DNA of 58,419 bases from a virus (IMGVR_UViG_3300024346_000069:1-58419); one strand, 5' to 3'. Numbered from the stretch's first letter, positions 23,671 to 31,591 are shown. The notes: generated by a model from the letters alone, not told the origin. A program made the numbers and translations.

Positions 23671-25410
23671 TTAGAATTCGAATTCCGATCCTCCTTGTGC
23701 ACCACCTTGTGCTGGTGATTCAGGAGCAGCTTGACCACCTCCTTGTGCTGGAGCTTGAGCACCGGTCTGTGCACCACCTTGAGCAGGTGCTTGCGCACCT
23801 CCCTGAGCACCCATTTCAGCACCAATATCACCACCCTGAGTAGGTCCACCTTGTGCACCAGCTTCAGCACCACCAGATCCAACACCAGCTGCATCCATAG
23901 CCCAATATTTTTTATTTTCCGATTTTTCTTCAGGTGTTAATTTAAATACATGATCCATAATCCACTCAATGTGGAAATAAGGCTTATCACCATTCATAAT
24001 ACCCGTTAATGTACCGATAGCCTCTGCTCTTTTCGTTAAGTTGTTTATTTTTTTCCACTCTTCAAAAATTTGATTAGAATTGAAGTCAATATCCATTTCA
24101 TTCATTATAACATCATCCTCTATCAACTCAGGAAACTCCACCAACATTTGTAGTTTAATTGGTTTAACTATCAATTCTTTAAAATTAGATCTTAACCTAC
24201 CAATAAAATTATGAAACTTAACTTCATCATTTGTCAAACCTGCCTGATCTGCTATAAAAGTACCACCACCACTCTCCGCTTCAAATCTTGTAACCGGAAT
24301 CTTAGATGCTCTTTTAAGTGCCTGGTGAAACCACTTCAACATAGTCTCATCATTTAAATCATGACCTGTTGGTGTCATTAACTCCATATTAGGAGTACCA
24401 GCATCACCCTCAGGGAACCAAACTTGTTTATTATAAGGTATATGTTTAGAACCATTAACATTAATAGTACCTAAAGTATCATCAAATTCTATTTCCTCTG
24501 AATAATCTTGAATTAATTGACCGATTTGTTCTTCAGCTTTTTGTCTAGACATACCTTTAATTGGAATAGTAAACTTTTGATAAATTGTTGCGTTCATTAT
24601 ATTGAACATAATTCTTGTTTGTTCAAGAATTTTTAACTGATTATAAGGTTTAATTAAACCCTCTACATATGATGTCTCCGAATAATCATTCTGAGAAGAG
24701 TAGGAAATAAATACAATTTGTGAATCCAAAAATATTCTTCTCAACTGTGGATCCTCAGGGAATTGTATCCATAAGTGACCAACATTTGGCTCATAAGCTG
24801 GTACAATACTTTCTGGTCTTAATCTATTAAAAGCTATAATATTTTTCTTTTTATCATCCCAAACCAATTCAATTGCAATATAACCATCAATAAGAAAATC
24901 CTTCATCATTTGATAAGCAGTAACACTATCTGAAAATCCATATTTATTATAAACTTTTTCAAAAAACTCTTGGTATTTATCTGTTATTTCTTCAGAATAA
25001 TCATTTGATAATGGAGAAGGTGAACAAAAGTCTTTAGTGTCATTATAAACAATTGACTCATCAGCAATTGCACTAATAAAGTCTCTAATTTCATCCTTTA
25101 TTGAATATTCTCTAAGAATTCTTCTTTTGTCTAAATAAGATCTATCAAGATAAGGTATTGATTTTCTATTTAAAATAGAAGCAACTGCTCTTTGTGAAAA
25201 GAAATTATACATTGAATCTCCCTTAGCAGCATAAGGATCTTCATTAATACCTATACCAACTTGGTTTCTGATGATCATATCATCATAATTCATACCATAG
25301 TTAGATAGATTTCTTAGTATTCTACTAAAAAGTCCTTTATTTTCAACTGCTGAGTTTACAAAACCAGCACCTTGTGAATTATTGTTATTATTGTAATTAT
25401 AAGACGCCAT
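23671..25410 (-). CDS. Portal protein (T4 gp20-like)
   Basis: 579 residues. An N-terminal Asn-rich run (NYNNNNN), then the portal core: FFSQRAVASILNRKSIPYLDRSYLDKRRILREY, an alpha/beta wing region with FNRLRPESIVPAYEPNVGHLWIQ, and a helical stem and clip with QVWFPEGDAG, MELMTPTG, and FHQALKRASKIPVTRFE. These match the T4 gp20 portal superfamily, the dodecameric ring at the head-tail vertex through which DNA enters and leaves. From about residue 507 the protein is a Gly/Ala/Gln-rich tail of repeated AQGGAQ units ending SEFEF, an unusual addition that could be disordered. A late-type element lies upstream. Confidence 0.9.
   Translation of the reverse strand: MASYNYNNNNNSQGAGFVNSAVENKGLFSRILRNLSNYGMNYDDMIIRNQVGIGINEDPYAAKGDSMYNFFSQRAVASILNRKSIPYLDRSYLDKRRILREYSIKDEIRDFISAIADESIVYNDTKDFCSPSPLSNDYSEEITDKYQEFFEKVYNKYGFSDSVTAYQMMKDFLIDGYIAIELVWDDKKKNIIAFNRLRPESIVPAYEPNVGHLWIQFPEDPQLRRIFLDSQIVFISYSSQNDYSETSYVEGLIKPYNQLKILEQTRIMFNIMNATIYQKFTIPIKGMSRQKAEEQIGQLIQDYSEEIEFDDTLGTINVNGSKHIPYNKQVWFPEGDAGTPNMELMTPTGHDLNDETMLKWFHQALKRASKIPVTRFEAESGGGTFIADQAGLTNDEVKFHNFIGRLRSNFKELIVKPIKLQMLVEFPELIEDDVIMNEMDIDFNSNQIFEEWKKINNLTKRAEAIGTLTGIMNGDKPYFHIEWIMDHVFKLTPEEKSENKKYWAMDAAGVGSGGAEAGAQGGPTQGGDIGAEMGAQGGAQAPAQGGAQTGAQAPAQGGGQAAPESPAQGGAQGGSEFEF
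23690..23880. repeat. Repeats encoding the Gly/Ala/Gln tail of the portal
   Basis: Imperfect short repeats of the CACCTTGTGC and GGAGCTTGAGC type; in frame they encode repeated AQGG/PAQGG units. The low-complexity tail makes the opposite strand open as well (a shadow reading frame). Confidence 0.75.
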
Positions 25411-25430
25411 TAAAAATTAATAAATTTTAA

Positions 25431-25442
25431 TGGTATATATAA
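25431..25442 (-). promoter_or_regulatory. Late-type promoter region of the portal gene
   Basis: Minus strand TTTTATATATACC about 20 bases before the portal ATG, one or two mismatches to TTAATATATA. Confidence 0.4.
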
Positions 25443-25463
25443 AAATACTAACTCCCTAAAATG

Positions 25464-25491
25464 AAAAAAAGAGGCTTTTAACCTCTTTTTA
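25464..25491. terminator. Hairpin terminator
   Basis: AAAAAGAGG / CCTCTTTTT arms around a CTTTTAA loop; follows gene 25489-25749 on the minus strand. Confidence 0.78.
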
Positions 25492-25749
25492 TATATCTAA
25501 GTCATTCAATTTATTTACCCTCAACTTTTGTTTCAATCTATTCTCATATTCCTCAACACTCAATGAAAACTTATTACTCCAAATAAGTTCTCTATACGGA
25601 GCCATAATATACCCCTTCATTGATCCACTTGTTTCTGATAAATCAAGATACACATTCTCAAATATAATATCTTTTCTATTTACAGACGTATCTGATTCAC
25701 AGATAGAATCTTTTATTATTTCGTAGTCAAAATCTAATTTTCTTTGCAT
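25489..25749 (-). CDS. Hypothetical protein
   Basis: 86 residues if begun at the ATG at 25749 (MQRKLDFDYEIIK), one base after the stop of the upstream gene; an earlier ATG at 25776 would overlap that gene by 26 bases. Not recognised. It has an ISCES-like stretch (DSICESDTSVNRKDIIF) and ends with a charged helix. Co-transcribed with 25751-26200. Confidence 0.6.
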   Translation of the reverse strand: MQRKLDFDYEIIKDSICESDTSVNRKDIIFENVYLDLSETSGSMKGYIMAPYRELIWSNKFSLSVEEYENRLKQKLRVNKLNDLDI

Positions 25750-25750
25750 A

Positions 25751-26200
25751 TTATTTATAATAAGTTCTTGGTACAACTTTTATTTCACTATCAACTAAAG
25801 ACATTTCTTCTAAAATATTTCTAATATCTTTATTATAATTTTTTAAATGATTAACTAATTTATTAAAATTATTAACCGATAATCTATTTTCGAATAAATT
25901 ACCATCACACCAAACCAAACTACCATCTGATTTAATTGTTGAGTTTATACGATGTGTATTATTGACACCAGATTTAAAAATACACATAATGGTATTACCC
26001 TCTTTCTCTCTCAAAACTTGAACAGAGTCAAATTTTGCACCTTTAAAAGGTTTAACTCTACCAACCAAAATATCAAAATCTATTTGATTGATCTTTTTTT
26101 CCTCAATGGAATTAGCATGTTTAATAACTTCTAACGCTTTCTCTTTTTGACCATAAGATCTTAGCCTTTGAGCTAACGACATATAAACTGAATACTTCAT
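25751..26200 (-). CDS. Hypothetical protein
   Basis: 149 residues, not recognised. Starts with a basic helix (MSLAQRLRSYGQKEKALEVI), then a beta-like core (FDILVGRVKPFKGAKFDSVQVL) and a polar C-terminus. First gene of a two-gene unit driven by a host-type promoter. Confidence 0.65.
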   Translation of the reverse strand: MKYSVYMSLAQRLRSYGQKEKALEVIKHANSIEEKKINQIDFDILVGRVKPFKGAKFDSVQVLREKEGNTIMCIFKSGVNNTHRINSTIKSDGSLVWCDGNLFENRLSVNNFNKLVNHLKNYNKDIRNILEEMSLVDSEIKVVPRTYYK

Positions 26201-26221
26201 AATTTTACAGGATTAACTCTA

Positions 26222-26229
26222 CAAATATA
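26222..26229 (-). promoter_or_regulatory. Host-type promoter (TAnnTTTG), gene 25751-26200
   Basis: Minus strand TATATTTG, 21 bases before the ATG. Confidence 0.5.
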
Positions 26230-26242
26230 ATAAAAATATATA

Positions 26243-26956
26243 TTACTTCTTAAAATTTCTAAGTGAATTTTGTATGTTTTGTATATGACCTTTTAAAACT
26301 TTATATTTTTCTTTTATTTGACCATCCATTTCATAAAAATCAGTTAATAATGATTGCATCATCTCATTATGTCTTTCATCTCTAGTTTTTATTTTCTCTT
26401 TCCATATCTCCATTAACTTCTTTGGATCATATGTAGCTCTTGGATGACCAGACATTAAAAATCTAGGAACAAAATTCATATCTATTTTATGAACTAAATT
26501 TAATTGAATTGCATTATATGATCTAATAGAATACTCAAATCCCCATTTTAACAACTCTTTTTCCATACCCATTCTATTAACTTTTAATGGTATATTTTTT
26601 TCAAATATCTCCTCTGTAAAATATGGATCAAATATCTCAGATCTTATTTGAAGTGGTATGAAATTAAAATTAACAGCATAATAAACTAATGGAAATAATG
26701 GATTTCCAGTTTTTTTAGCATCAACAACAAAAACAGGAGACCATTTTTCCCAAGATTTAACAGATGTATTTTTTAAATCATATTGAAAAAAATAAAAATT
26801 ACCAGGATAAACACCAGTTTTATCAACAGCTTCATATTCATCATCTGTCTTACTCACTTTATCCATTAAATATAATGAATTGTTTCTATAATTATCTTCC
26901 AATCCATTGCCATTTACTAACAAACTCAATTTTATTTTCTCATTCAATATACCCAT
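26243..26956 (-). CDS. Probable virion or DNA-end related protein
   Basis: 237 residues. The segment PGNFYFFQYDLK, followed by SVKSWEKWSPVFVVD, PLVYYAVNFNFIPLQIR and EIFDPYFTEE, resembles a family of T4-like phage proteins of the PGxLYFFxYxAK type with an aromatic-rich PVxxVxD...NFxYLPxxIR pattern, sometimes described as a virion or end-protector type protein; the likeness is loose. A long charged helix follows (KKLMEIWKEKIKTRDERHNEMM). It lies opposite to the gp4-like nuclease across a short gap. Treat the function as unknown. Confidence 0.6.
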   Translation of the reverse strand: MGILNEKIKLSLLVNGNGLEDNYRNNSLYLMDKVSKTDDEYEAVDKTGVYPGNFYFFQYDLKNTSVKSWEKWSPVFVVDAKKTGNPLFPLVYYAVNFNFIPLQIRSEIFDPYFTEEIFEKNIPLKVNRMGMEKELLKWGFEYSIRSYNAIQLNLVHKIDMNFVPRFLMSGHPRATYDPKKLMEIWKEKIKTRDERHNEMMQSLLTDFYEMDGQIKEKYKVLKGHIQNIQNSLRNFKK

Positions 26957-27002
26957 AATAGAAAGTTTTTTCTTTTATATATAAATAAATTAAACTAAAC
27001 TA

Positions 27003-27527
27003 ATGTTAAATTCAAAACCAAATAACTCTAAATACCATGGAGGTCTTTTTATTCCAAAAAATAAAGACAAGGTGATAAAATTAAATGCTCAAGGAGGTCT
27101 ATTTTATAGAAGTTCTTGGGAAAAGAAAATAATGATTTGGTTAGATCTTAAACCAGAAATACTAAAATGGGGAGCTGAATGTTTACAAATACCATACCAA
27201 ATGACACATTTTGAAAATGGAGATACTAGAATTAAAAACCATGTATACCATGTTGATTTCTATTATGAAATGAGGGTAAATGGTGTTTTAAGACAGGTTG
27301 TAGCTGAAGTAAAACCACAAAAAGAGTATAATTTTGTACAAGCACTAACAGAAGGTAGATTGCAAGTTCCAGAAGATAAAGGAAAAAAGTTGAAAAACTT
27401 TGAATATGACTTAAAAATGGCTTATAAGAATAAACAAAAGTGGGAAACTATGATAAATTGGTGCAATAAAAAAGGTTATGACTTTATTATCATAACCGAA
27501 GAACATTTGAAAAAATTTAATGTCTAA
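27003..27527 (+). CDS. Head completion nuclease (T4 gp4-like)
   Basis: 174 residues, close to T4 gp4. FYRSSWEKKIMIWLDLKPEILKWG contains the first acidic residue (Glu40), then Asp85 in YHVDFYYEM and the E-x-K pair (Glu102, Lys104) in VAEVKPQKE, giving a TnsA/restriction-endonuclease-like core. It ends with GYDFIIITEEHLKKF, as in gp4 of T4 (also called gene 50/65). T4 gp4 is needed to finish heads for tail joining and is thought to trim DNA at the portal. A T-rich late-type element (TTTATATATAAA) lies upstream. Its end overlaps the opposite-strand gene 27524-27823 by 4 bases. Confidence 0.9.
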   Translation: MLNSKPNNSKYHGGLFIPKNKDKVIKLNAQGGLFYRSSWEKKIMIWLDLKPEILKWGAECLQIPYQMTHFENGDTRIKNHVYHVDFYYEMRVNGVLRQVVAEVKPQKEYNFVQALTEGRLQVPEDKGKKLKNFEYDLKMAYKNKQKWETMINWCNKKGYDFIIITEEHLKKFNV

Positions 27528-27823
27528 TCTTCCTTCAATATCATTTCATCCATAGATATAAGATTGTTTAGTTGGTTTTGAGAGAGTCTTACTGTTTTAA
27601 AGTTTTGAACTTTTTTAAATAAATCATCCTCTATAAAAGCAACTAAAACACCACCAACTATTCTATCATATTCATCCGGAATATTATTAAAATCTCTACC
27701 AGAATAAGCATTTTCAATCCATCTATTTCTCTCATCTATATCTATGTGCAATGAACAACCATCCGATATCACGTCGAAACCATCTATAGAATTTTCCCAA
27801 AATTGGAATATAACTCGGTTCAT
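27524..27823 (-). CDS. Hypothetical protein
   Basis: 99 residues, not recognised, acidic, with ISDGCSLHIDIDERNRW and IVGGVLVAFIEDDLF segments. No membrane segment. It has its own host-type promoter and converges on the gp4-like gene with a 4-base overlap of ends. Confidence 0.62.
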   Translation of the reverse strand: MNRVIFQFWENSIDGFDVISDGCSLHIDIDERNRWIENAYSGRDFNNIPDEYDRIVGGVLVAFIEDDLFKKVQNFKTVRLSQNQLNNLISMDEMILKED

Positions 27824-27844
27824 AAAATTAATTTTTATATTTTA

Positions 27845-27852
27845 CAAATATA
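27845..27852 (-). promoter_or_regulatory. Host-type promoter (TAnnTTTG), gene 27524-27823
   Basis: Minus strand TATATTTG, 21 bases before the ATG; -33 position reads TTTT instead of TTTG. Confidence 0.5.
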
Positions 27853-27882
27853 CAGAAAAAAGTTTAATATTAAAAATTAAAT

Positions 27883-28278
27883 CTATTTTTTATAATATCT
27901 AAAATAGTATTTCACCTCACCACCAATTGGACTATCACTCTTTAAACAAACATCAACATAGATATAAAACCTAAATTGATGCATATAAACTTCTAAAACA
28001 TCTCTTAATATCTCTCTACTTATGTATCTATAATCATAAGCATCATTTATATATGAAGAAAAACTACGAGAATATTCTATTTCAGAGTTATAAGGCAGTG
28101 AATAGGGATCTGTTTTAACAATAGAATTTATATTTAATTTCTTAAATATCTCTAAGAGATTACTTTCTACACTCCTCTCAAATCTATAAATTTGTTCTTT
28201 ATAATTATCTTCTGTTTTATTATCACCAACTATTGGTGATAATAAAAAAGATTCTAAGTTAGGAATTTTTCTTTCCAT
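27883..28278 (-). CDS. Hypothetical protein
   Basis: 131 residues, not recognised. Start MERKIPNLESFLLSPIVG has a faint likeness to the shared leader (NLESF) but lacks its basic-aromatic pattern. The rest is helical and Tyr-rich (DYRYISREILRDVLEVYMHQF). It overlaps the upstream gene by 25 bases and is co-transcribed with it and with the sigma factor gene. Confidence 0.65.
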   Translation of the reverse strand: MERKIPNLESFLLSPIVGDNKTEDNYKEQIYRFERSVESNLLEIFKKLNINSIVKTDPYSLPYNSEIEYSRSFSSYINDAYDYRYISREILRDVLEVYMHQFRFYIYVDVCLKSDSPIGGEVKYYFRYYKK

Positions 28279-28448
28279 ATTCTATTTATTTTCTCTCTTC
28301 TACGTTTTCTTAATGATGATATTTCAAATTTAGCATTTGAGAAACCAGGAGAAGAAACCATGTCTAATGGGAATAAAACCTCAAAGTGAATGGAGTCCCA
28401 TTCCTTCGTTACTTCCTTCAATTGAGATGAGTCTAATTTGGTGTTCAT
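28254..28448 (-). CDS. Small hypothetical protein overlapping the sigma factor gene
   Basis: 64 residues from the ATG at 28448 (MNTKLDSSQLKEVTKEW). Contains a basic cluster near the end (SSLRKRRREKINRIWKEKF), which suggests nucleic-acid or polymerase contact. It overlaps the end of the gp55-like gene by 68 bases in another frame and the start of gene 27883-28278 by 25 bases. In T4 the late sigma gp55 works with the co-activator gp33, also small; the position makes this a candidate, without sequence proof. Confidence 0.5.
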   Translation of the reverse strand: MNTKLDSSQLKEVTKEWDSIHFEVLFPLDMVSSPGFSNAKFEISSLRKRRREKINRIWKEKFLT

Positions 28449-28746
28449 TATCCCCTTTCTTTTTATAAAGATCATTATAACCTTTTGCTATTCCACGTTT
28501 GAATATCTCAGTAAAATACGCAAAAGCGTTTACTGATTTATCTTCATTAAAATTATACCAATTTTGGAAAATATAAAGTAATCCACTTTGGTAACAATCT
28601 AACTTATCATCGTTAGACCAATATCTCATTTTTTTGATTGTTTTTTTGGCTAAAAGCTCTAACATTTTTTGAGCATTTCTGGTTAATCTACCCTGTGCCT
28701 TACTTACTACTAATTCTATATAAAGTTCCTTATTATTTAAATACAT
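28381..28746 (-). CDS. Late sigma factor (T4 gp55-like)
   Basis: 121 residues. It starts MYLNNKELYIELVVSKAQG and has LLAKKTIKKMRYWSNDDKLDCYQSGLLYIFQNWYNFNEDKSVNAFAYFTEIFKRGI, which follows the sigma region 2-like pattern of T4 gp55 (helices with NNKEL, then I-x-x-G, FDE-x-K, A-x-A-Y-x-T-x-x, F and R-x-K-K). gp55 replaces the host sigma factor and recognises only a -10-like element (TATAAATA in T4). The C-terminal sliding-clamp-binding segment of T4 gp55 is not obvious here (the end is GMGLHSL). This protein is the natural candidate for reading the TTAATATATA elements of this window. Confidence 0.78.
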   Translation of the reverse strand: MYLNNKELYIELVVSKAQGRLTRNAQKMLELLAKKTIKKMRYWSNDDKLDCYQSGLLYIFQNWYNFNEDKSVNAFAYFTEIFKRGIAKGYNDLYKKKGDNEHQIRLISIEGSNEGMGLHSL

Positions 28747-28811
28747 CCATAATCGTTTATTTTTTAAGTTTATAACTATATAAACTTCTAAATTTCGATT
28801 TCCTTCATGTT

Positions 28812-28821
28812 ATATATTAGA
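28812..28821 (-). promoter_or_regulatory. Late-type promoter element, sigma factor unit
   Basis: CTAATATATA on the minus strand, about 65 bases before the ATG of the gp55-like gene, so this message carries a longer leader than most. Confidence 0.5.
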
Positions 28822-28826
28822 ATAAA

Positions 28827-28857
28827 AAAAAGTTCACTTAAAGTGAACTTTTAATTT
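28827..28857. terminator. Hairpin terminator after the tail tube gene
   Basis: Stem AAAAGTTCACTT / AAGTGAACTTTT, near-perfect palindrome, next to the promoter of the sigma unit. Confidence 0.83.
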
Positions 28858-29480
28858 TAATAACCTGTTATCATAGGTTGACCACTAACTCCAAATGGAG
28901 GATCAATATATTCATCAACAAAGTAATCATAAACAAAGTCTACTTGACAAGTTTCGATTACACCATTTGTTGACCAATCCAATGAGTAACCTTGAATCTT
29001 TTTAATTTGAACGTTTTGGAAAGTAACACGTCTTAAAACAACACCCTTTTTATCATGTTGATTAACGATAACTGTTCCAATAATATCAGATTTGTAGTGC
29101 ATTGTACCATTTTGTGAATTAAAAACTAAATCATACCATGCTTTTAAAGTTGACCATGTCTCCATAGAACCATATTCATTAACATTCACTTGAAATTTAA
29201 TACTAAACTCCGAACTAGTTTTAGCTGGTGTAGTTTGAAATACTCTAGTTGAATATTTGAATCTTTGCTCTTTTTGAGTGAAGTCAAATTCAGTAAGGTT
29301 GAAGTCAACACTTGTTGCGTTCTCTAACAAAAGAACTGAATCTCTTTGTTGGGCCTGTAAAATTGTAGGCAAAACAAAAGTTATCTCAAATAAATTAGTG
29401 TACACTATTTCATCCGGGAAAGTACCTGGTCCACCTGGGGATCCAACATTCGATAGGTTTCTGTAATGTGGTAATGGCAT
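28857..29480 (-). CDS. Tail tube protein (T4 gp19-like)
   Basis: 207 residues (T4 gp19 is 163). It starts MPLPHYRNLSNVGSPGGPGT, then YTNLFEITFVLPTIL and a beta-barrel-like run of strands (FDFTQKEQRFKYSTRVF, TSSEFSIKFQVNVNEYGS, TWSTLKAWYDLVFN, GVVLRRVTFQNVQIKKIQGYSLDW), as in the T4 gp19 / T6SS Hcp family that stacks as hexameric rings inside the sheath. The N-terminal Gly/Pro-rich extension and C-terminal GQPMITGY end are added elements. The upstream promoter region contains a late element inside an inverted repeat. Confidence 0.86.
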   Translation of the reverse strand: MPLPHYRNLSNVGSPGGPGTFPDEIVYTNLFEITFVLPTILQAQQRDSVLLLENATSVDFNLTEFDFTQKEQRFKYSTRVFQTTPAKTSSEFSIKFQVNVNEYGSMETWSTLKAWYDLVFNSQNGTMHYKSDIIGTVIVNQHDKKGVVLRRVTFQNVQIKKIQGYSLDWSTNGVIETCQVDFVYDYFVDEYIDPPFGVSGQPMITGY

Positions 29481-29562
29481 ATTTTTTTATTATTTTTTTT
29501 TAATTGTTACCAATTATAAAGTATATATTTTTTATTTTTTTTCTCTTGTTTTTTATACACTT

Positions 29563-29581
29563 TAGATTATATATTAATCTA
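29563..29581. promoter_or_regulatory. Late-type element inside a perfect inverted repeat
   Basis: TAGATTA-TATAT-TAATCTA, arms of 7 bases; on the minus strand it contains TTAATATATA (29568-29577), about 88 bases before the tail tube ATG. The arrangement would let a dimeric protein compete with polymerase, or serve both directions (tail tube and gp47-like genes). Confidence 0.45.
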
Positions 29582-29675
29582 AAAAACTAACTTTTTTCTA
29601 TTTTAAATAAAAAACTTATAAGAATAAAAACTTATAATTATTAAGTCTTTGAGACTAAAAAATTAGTATATAATT

Positions 29676-30806
29676 ATGAGTAAAATTTTCCTAGTGGGTG
29701 ACACTCACATAGGTCTTGGATATCCAAACTCAGTAGATAAATGGTATAAAATACATCAACAATATTTTTCAGATTTTTTAATACCACTTCTTAAAAAAGA
29801 AGTTTCTGAAGGTGATATAATAGTTCATTTAGGTGATTTATTTGATAACAGAAATGTTATTCCAATTAACCTTCTAAACTATGGTATGGATATAGTAGAA
29901 GAAATATCTAAAATAGCCCCATTTCACATAATAATCGGTAACCATGACTTATATTCAAAAAGTGCATCTGAAATAAATTCTGTAAGACCTTTTAAATATA
30001 TTCCAAATGTAAAAATATATGATAAAACTTCAATATTAGAATATAATGGTCTAAAAATATTAATGATGCCTTATATCGAAAAGAAATTGGATCAAATAAA
30101 AGCAATTAATGATAACAAAAACTGTGACTATCTATTCTGTCACTCAGATTTAAATGGATGTAAAATGCACCTAACATCAGTTGCACACAAAAATAATGAT
30201 AAAATTGATATTGATGATTTTAAATCTTTTAGAAAAGTTAGATCTGGTCATATTCACCTAGTTCAATCTAACTCAAATTTTACATTTGTAGGTTCTATAT
30301 TTCAAATGGATAGAAATGATACAGGGGATCAAAAAGGAATATTTGTAATAGACACCGATAATGATGAAGAAGTATTTTATCCAAATAAAATATCACCTAT
30401 ATTTAGAAAATTCAAAGTAGTTACAGAAGAGGATATCGATAAATTAGACGAACTAAAAGATACCAAAGATTATATTGATATTTCAATTTCAAATAATCTA
30501 CTTATAAACAATCGCAAACTACGTAGAAAGTTAGAAATGATGTTAGAGAAAGGTAACTTCTCTTCAGTTGAATATATCGATGATATTGTACAAAAAGGAG
30601 AAGATGGTGAAGATGTTATTTCAGAAGCAGTGGAGATTGATGAAGAATCCTTAGATATCTCAATTAAATTGGAATATGAAAGTTATATCAAAGAATATAT
30701 CTTAAAACAAAAGTATGAAAATGATGATTTTAAGAGTGGTGTTCTAAACGAATATGATGAAATAATTAAAGTTTATAGTGATAATTATAAATTAAAAGGC
30801 GATTAG
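29676..30806 (+). CDS. SbcD/Mre11-type nuclease subunit (T4 gp47-like)
   Basis: 376 residues. Calcineurin-like metallophosphoesterase motifs are all present: GDTHIG (Asp9, His11), GDLFDN (about 53-58), GNHD (about 88-91), CHSD and GHIH. This is the nuclease half of the gp46/gp47 (SbcC/SbcD, Rad50/Mre11) complex that processes DNA ends for recombination; the C-terminal 130 residues correspond to the capping domain. The ATPase partner (gp46) is not in this window. A small hairpin (AGTCT-TTG-AGACT) precedes the ATG, and the unit ends in the terminator at 30811-30840. Confidence 0.92.
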   Translation: MSKIFLVGDTHIGLGYPNSVDKWYKIHQQYFSDFLIPLLKKEVSEGDIIVHLGDLFDNRNVIPINLLNYGMDIVEEISKIAPFHIIIGNHDLYSKSASEINSVRPFKYIPNVKIYDKTSILEYNGLKILMMPYIEKKLDQIKAINDNKNCDYLFCHSDLNGCKMHLTSVAHKNNDKIDIDDFKSFRKVRSGHIHLVQSNSNFTFVGSIFQMDRNDTGDQKGIFVIDTDNDEEVFYPNKISPIFRKFKVVTEEDIDKLDELKDTKDYIDISISNNLLINNRKLRRKLEMMLEKGNFSSVEYIDDIVQKGEDGEDVISEAVEIDEESLDISIKLEYESYIKEYILKQKYENDDFKSGVLNEYDEIIKVYSDNYKLKGD

Positions 30807-30810
30807 AAAT

Positions 30811-30840
30811 AAAAACCACTCAATTAGAGTGGTTTTTATT
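30811..30840. terminator. Hairpin terminator after gp47-like gene
   Basis: Stem AAAAACCACTC / GAGTGGTTTTT with loop AATTA. Confidence 0.87.
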
Positions 30841-30918
30841 TATAATCTATAATTTCATTGCAAATCTATATGTATATCACCATATTCAATAATGCATTGT
30901 GAATTTACTCGTTATGAT

Positions 30919-31245
30919 TTATTTTTTTAGAATTTTAATTAAATCATCATTAGCTTCTTCTGGTGAATTATATTCAATATCATGATTGATAAGTTTTTTA
31001 TTTGGTATATGATATAAAATAGTTAATTTATTTTTGAAATTTCCAGCGCCCAGTTTTTTGCCTGGGAATATGGCTATTTCATCAGAATTATTTTTGTAAT
31101 TATGTCTACCATAATTTTCATCATATCCAGTATTTGAATACCCAGCAGATATTAAAGTTTTATCTAACTCATTTAATTCTGGTGCTAATTTTTTATTTGC
31201 TGTTTCGACTGGAGTATATTCTTCGAATAACTTAATGTATTTCAT
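30919..31245 (-). CDS. Small capsid-leader protein
   Basis: 108 residues. The start MKYIKLFEEYTPVE is a clear copy of the shared leader. The remainder (YGRHNYKNNSDEIAIFPGKK, ILYHIPNKKLINHDI) is not recognised. A late-type element with the same downstream sequence as that of gene 860-1486 lies 23 bases upstream. Probably carried in the head; function unknown. Confidence 0.7.
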   Translation of the reverse strand: MKYIKLFEEYTPVETANKKLAPELNELDKTLISAGYSNTGYDENYGRHNYKNNSDEIAIFPGKKLGAGNFKNKLTILYHIPNKKLINHDIEYNSPEEANDDLIKILKK

Positions 31246-31268
31246 ATTTTTTATTATTTTTTATAGAG

Positions 31269-31278
31269 TATATATTAA
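31269..31278 (-). promoter_or_regulatory. Late-type promoter element, gene 30919-31245
   Basis: Exact TTAATATATA on the minus strand followed by CTCTATAAAAAA. Confidence 0.6.
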
Positions 31279-31294
31279 TAATTTTTATGTAATT

Positions 31295-31591
31295 TTACAA
31301 CTTTATTAATTTTATTTTCAAGTCACCTGTTCCTTTTATCAATCTATGATAAACACCCATAGGTATACTTATCTTACCTTCAATTTTCATAGGAAGTTTA
31401 TCATCCAATTGTATCATCCAATCAGTATCACCAATAGATTCAATTATACGAGATTCCCGATCACGATGCCAAACAAACTCTTCAGAATCTGTATTTTGAT
31501 TAAACTCTCTGATAAATGTATTATCTGATATTTTTGTTTCTTTATAAGGTAGAATCACTTTTGAATTGCTTGTCTCAATTTTTGTTTCCAT
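31295..31591 (-). CDS. Small cupin-like protein
   Basis: 98 residues. FVWHRDRESRIIE, then GDTDWMIQLDDKLP and IPMGVYHRLIKGTGDLKIKLI match a short cupin-type beta-barrel pattern found in several large phages, with the His-Arg-Asp and YHRLIKG elements probably marking the binding pocket. The ligand is unknown. Its start overlaps the upstream leader-bearing gene 31555-32112 by 37 bases. Confidence 0.65.
   Translation of the reverse strand: METKIETSNSKVILPYKETKISDNTFIREFNQNTDSEEFVWHRDRESRIIESIGDTDWMIQLDDKLPMKIEGKISIPMGVYHRLIKGTGDLKIKLIKL

Noticed and set aside
23731-23940. Plus-strand open frame opposite the portal tail
   Set aside because: It is a Cys/Thr/Ser-rich translation of the Gly/Ala/Gln repeat on the other strand, a shadow.
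25750-25776. Upstream start of gene 25489-25749
   Set aside because: It overlaps the preceding gene by 26 bases, while the ATG at 25749 sits one base after its stop, the common spacing here.
30841-30918. Short open stretch after gp47-like gene on the minus strand
   Set aside because: An 18-codon frame without start or clear homology; too short to support as a relic gene.
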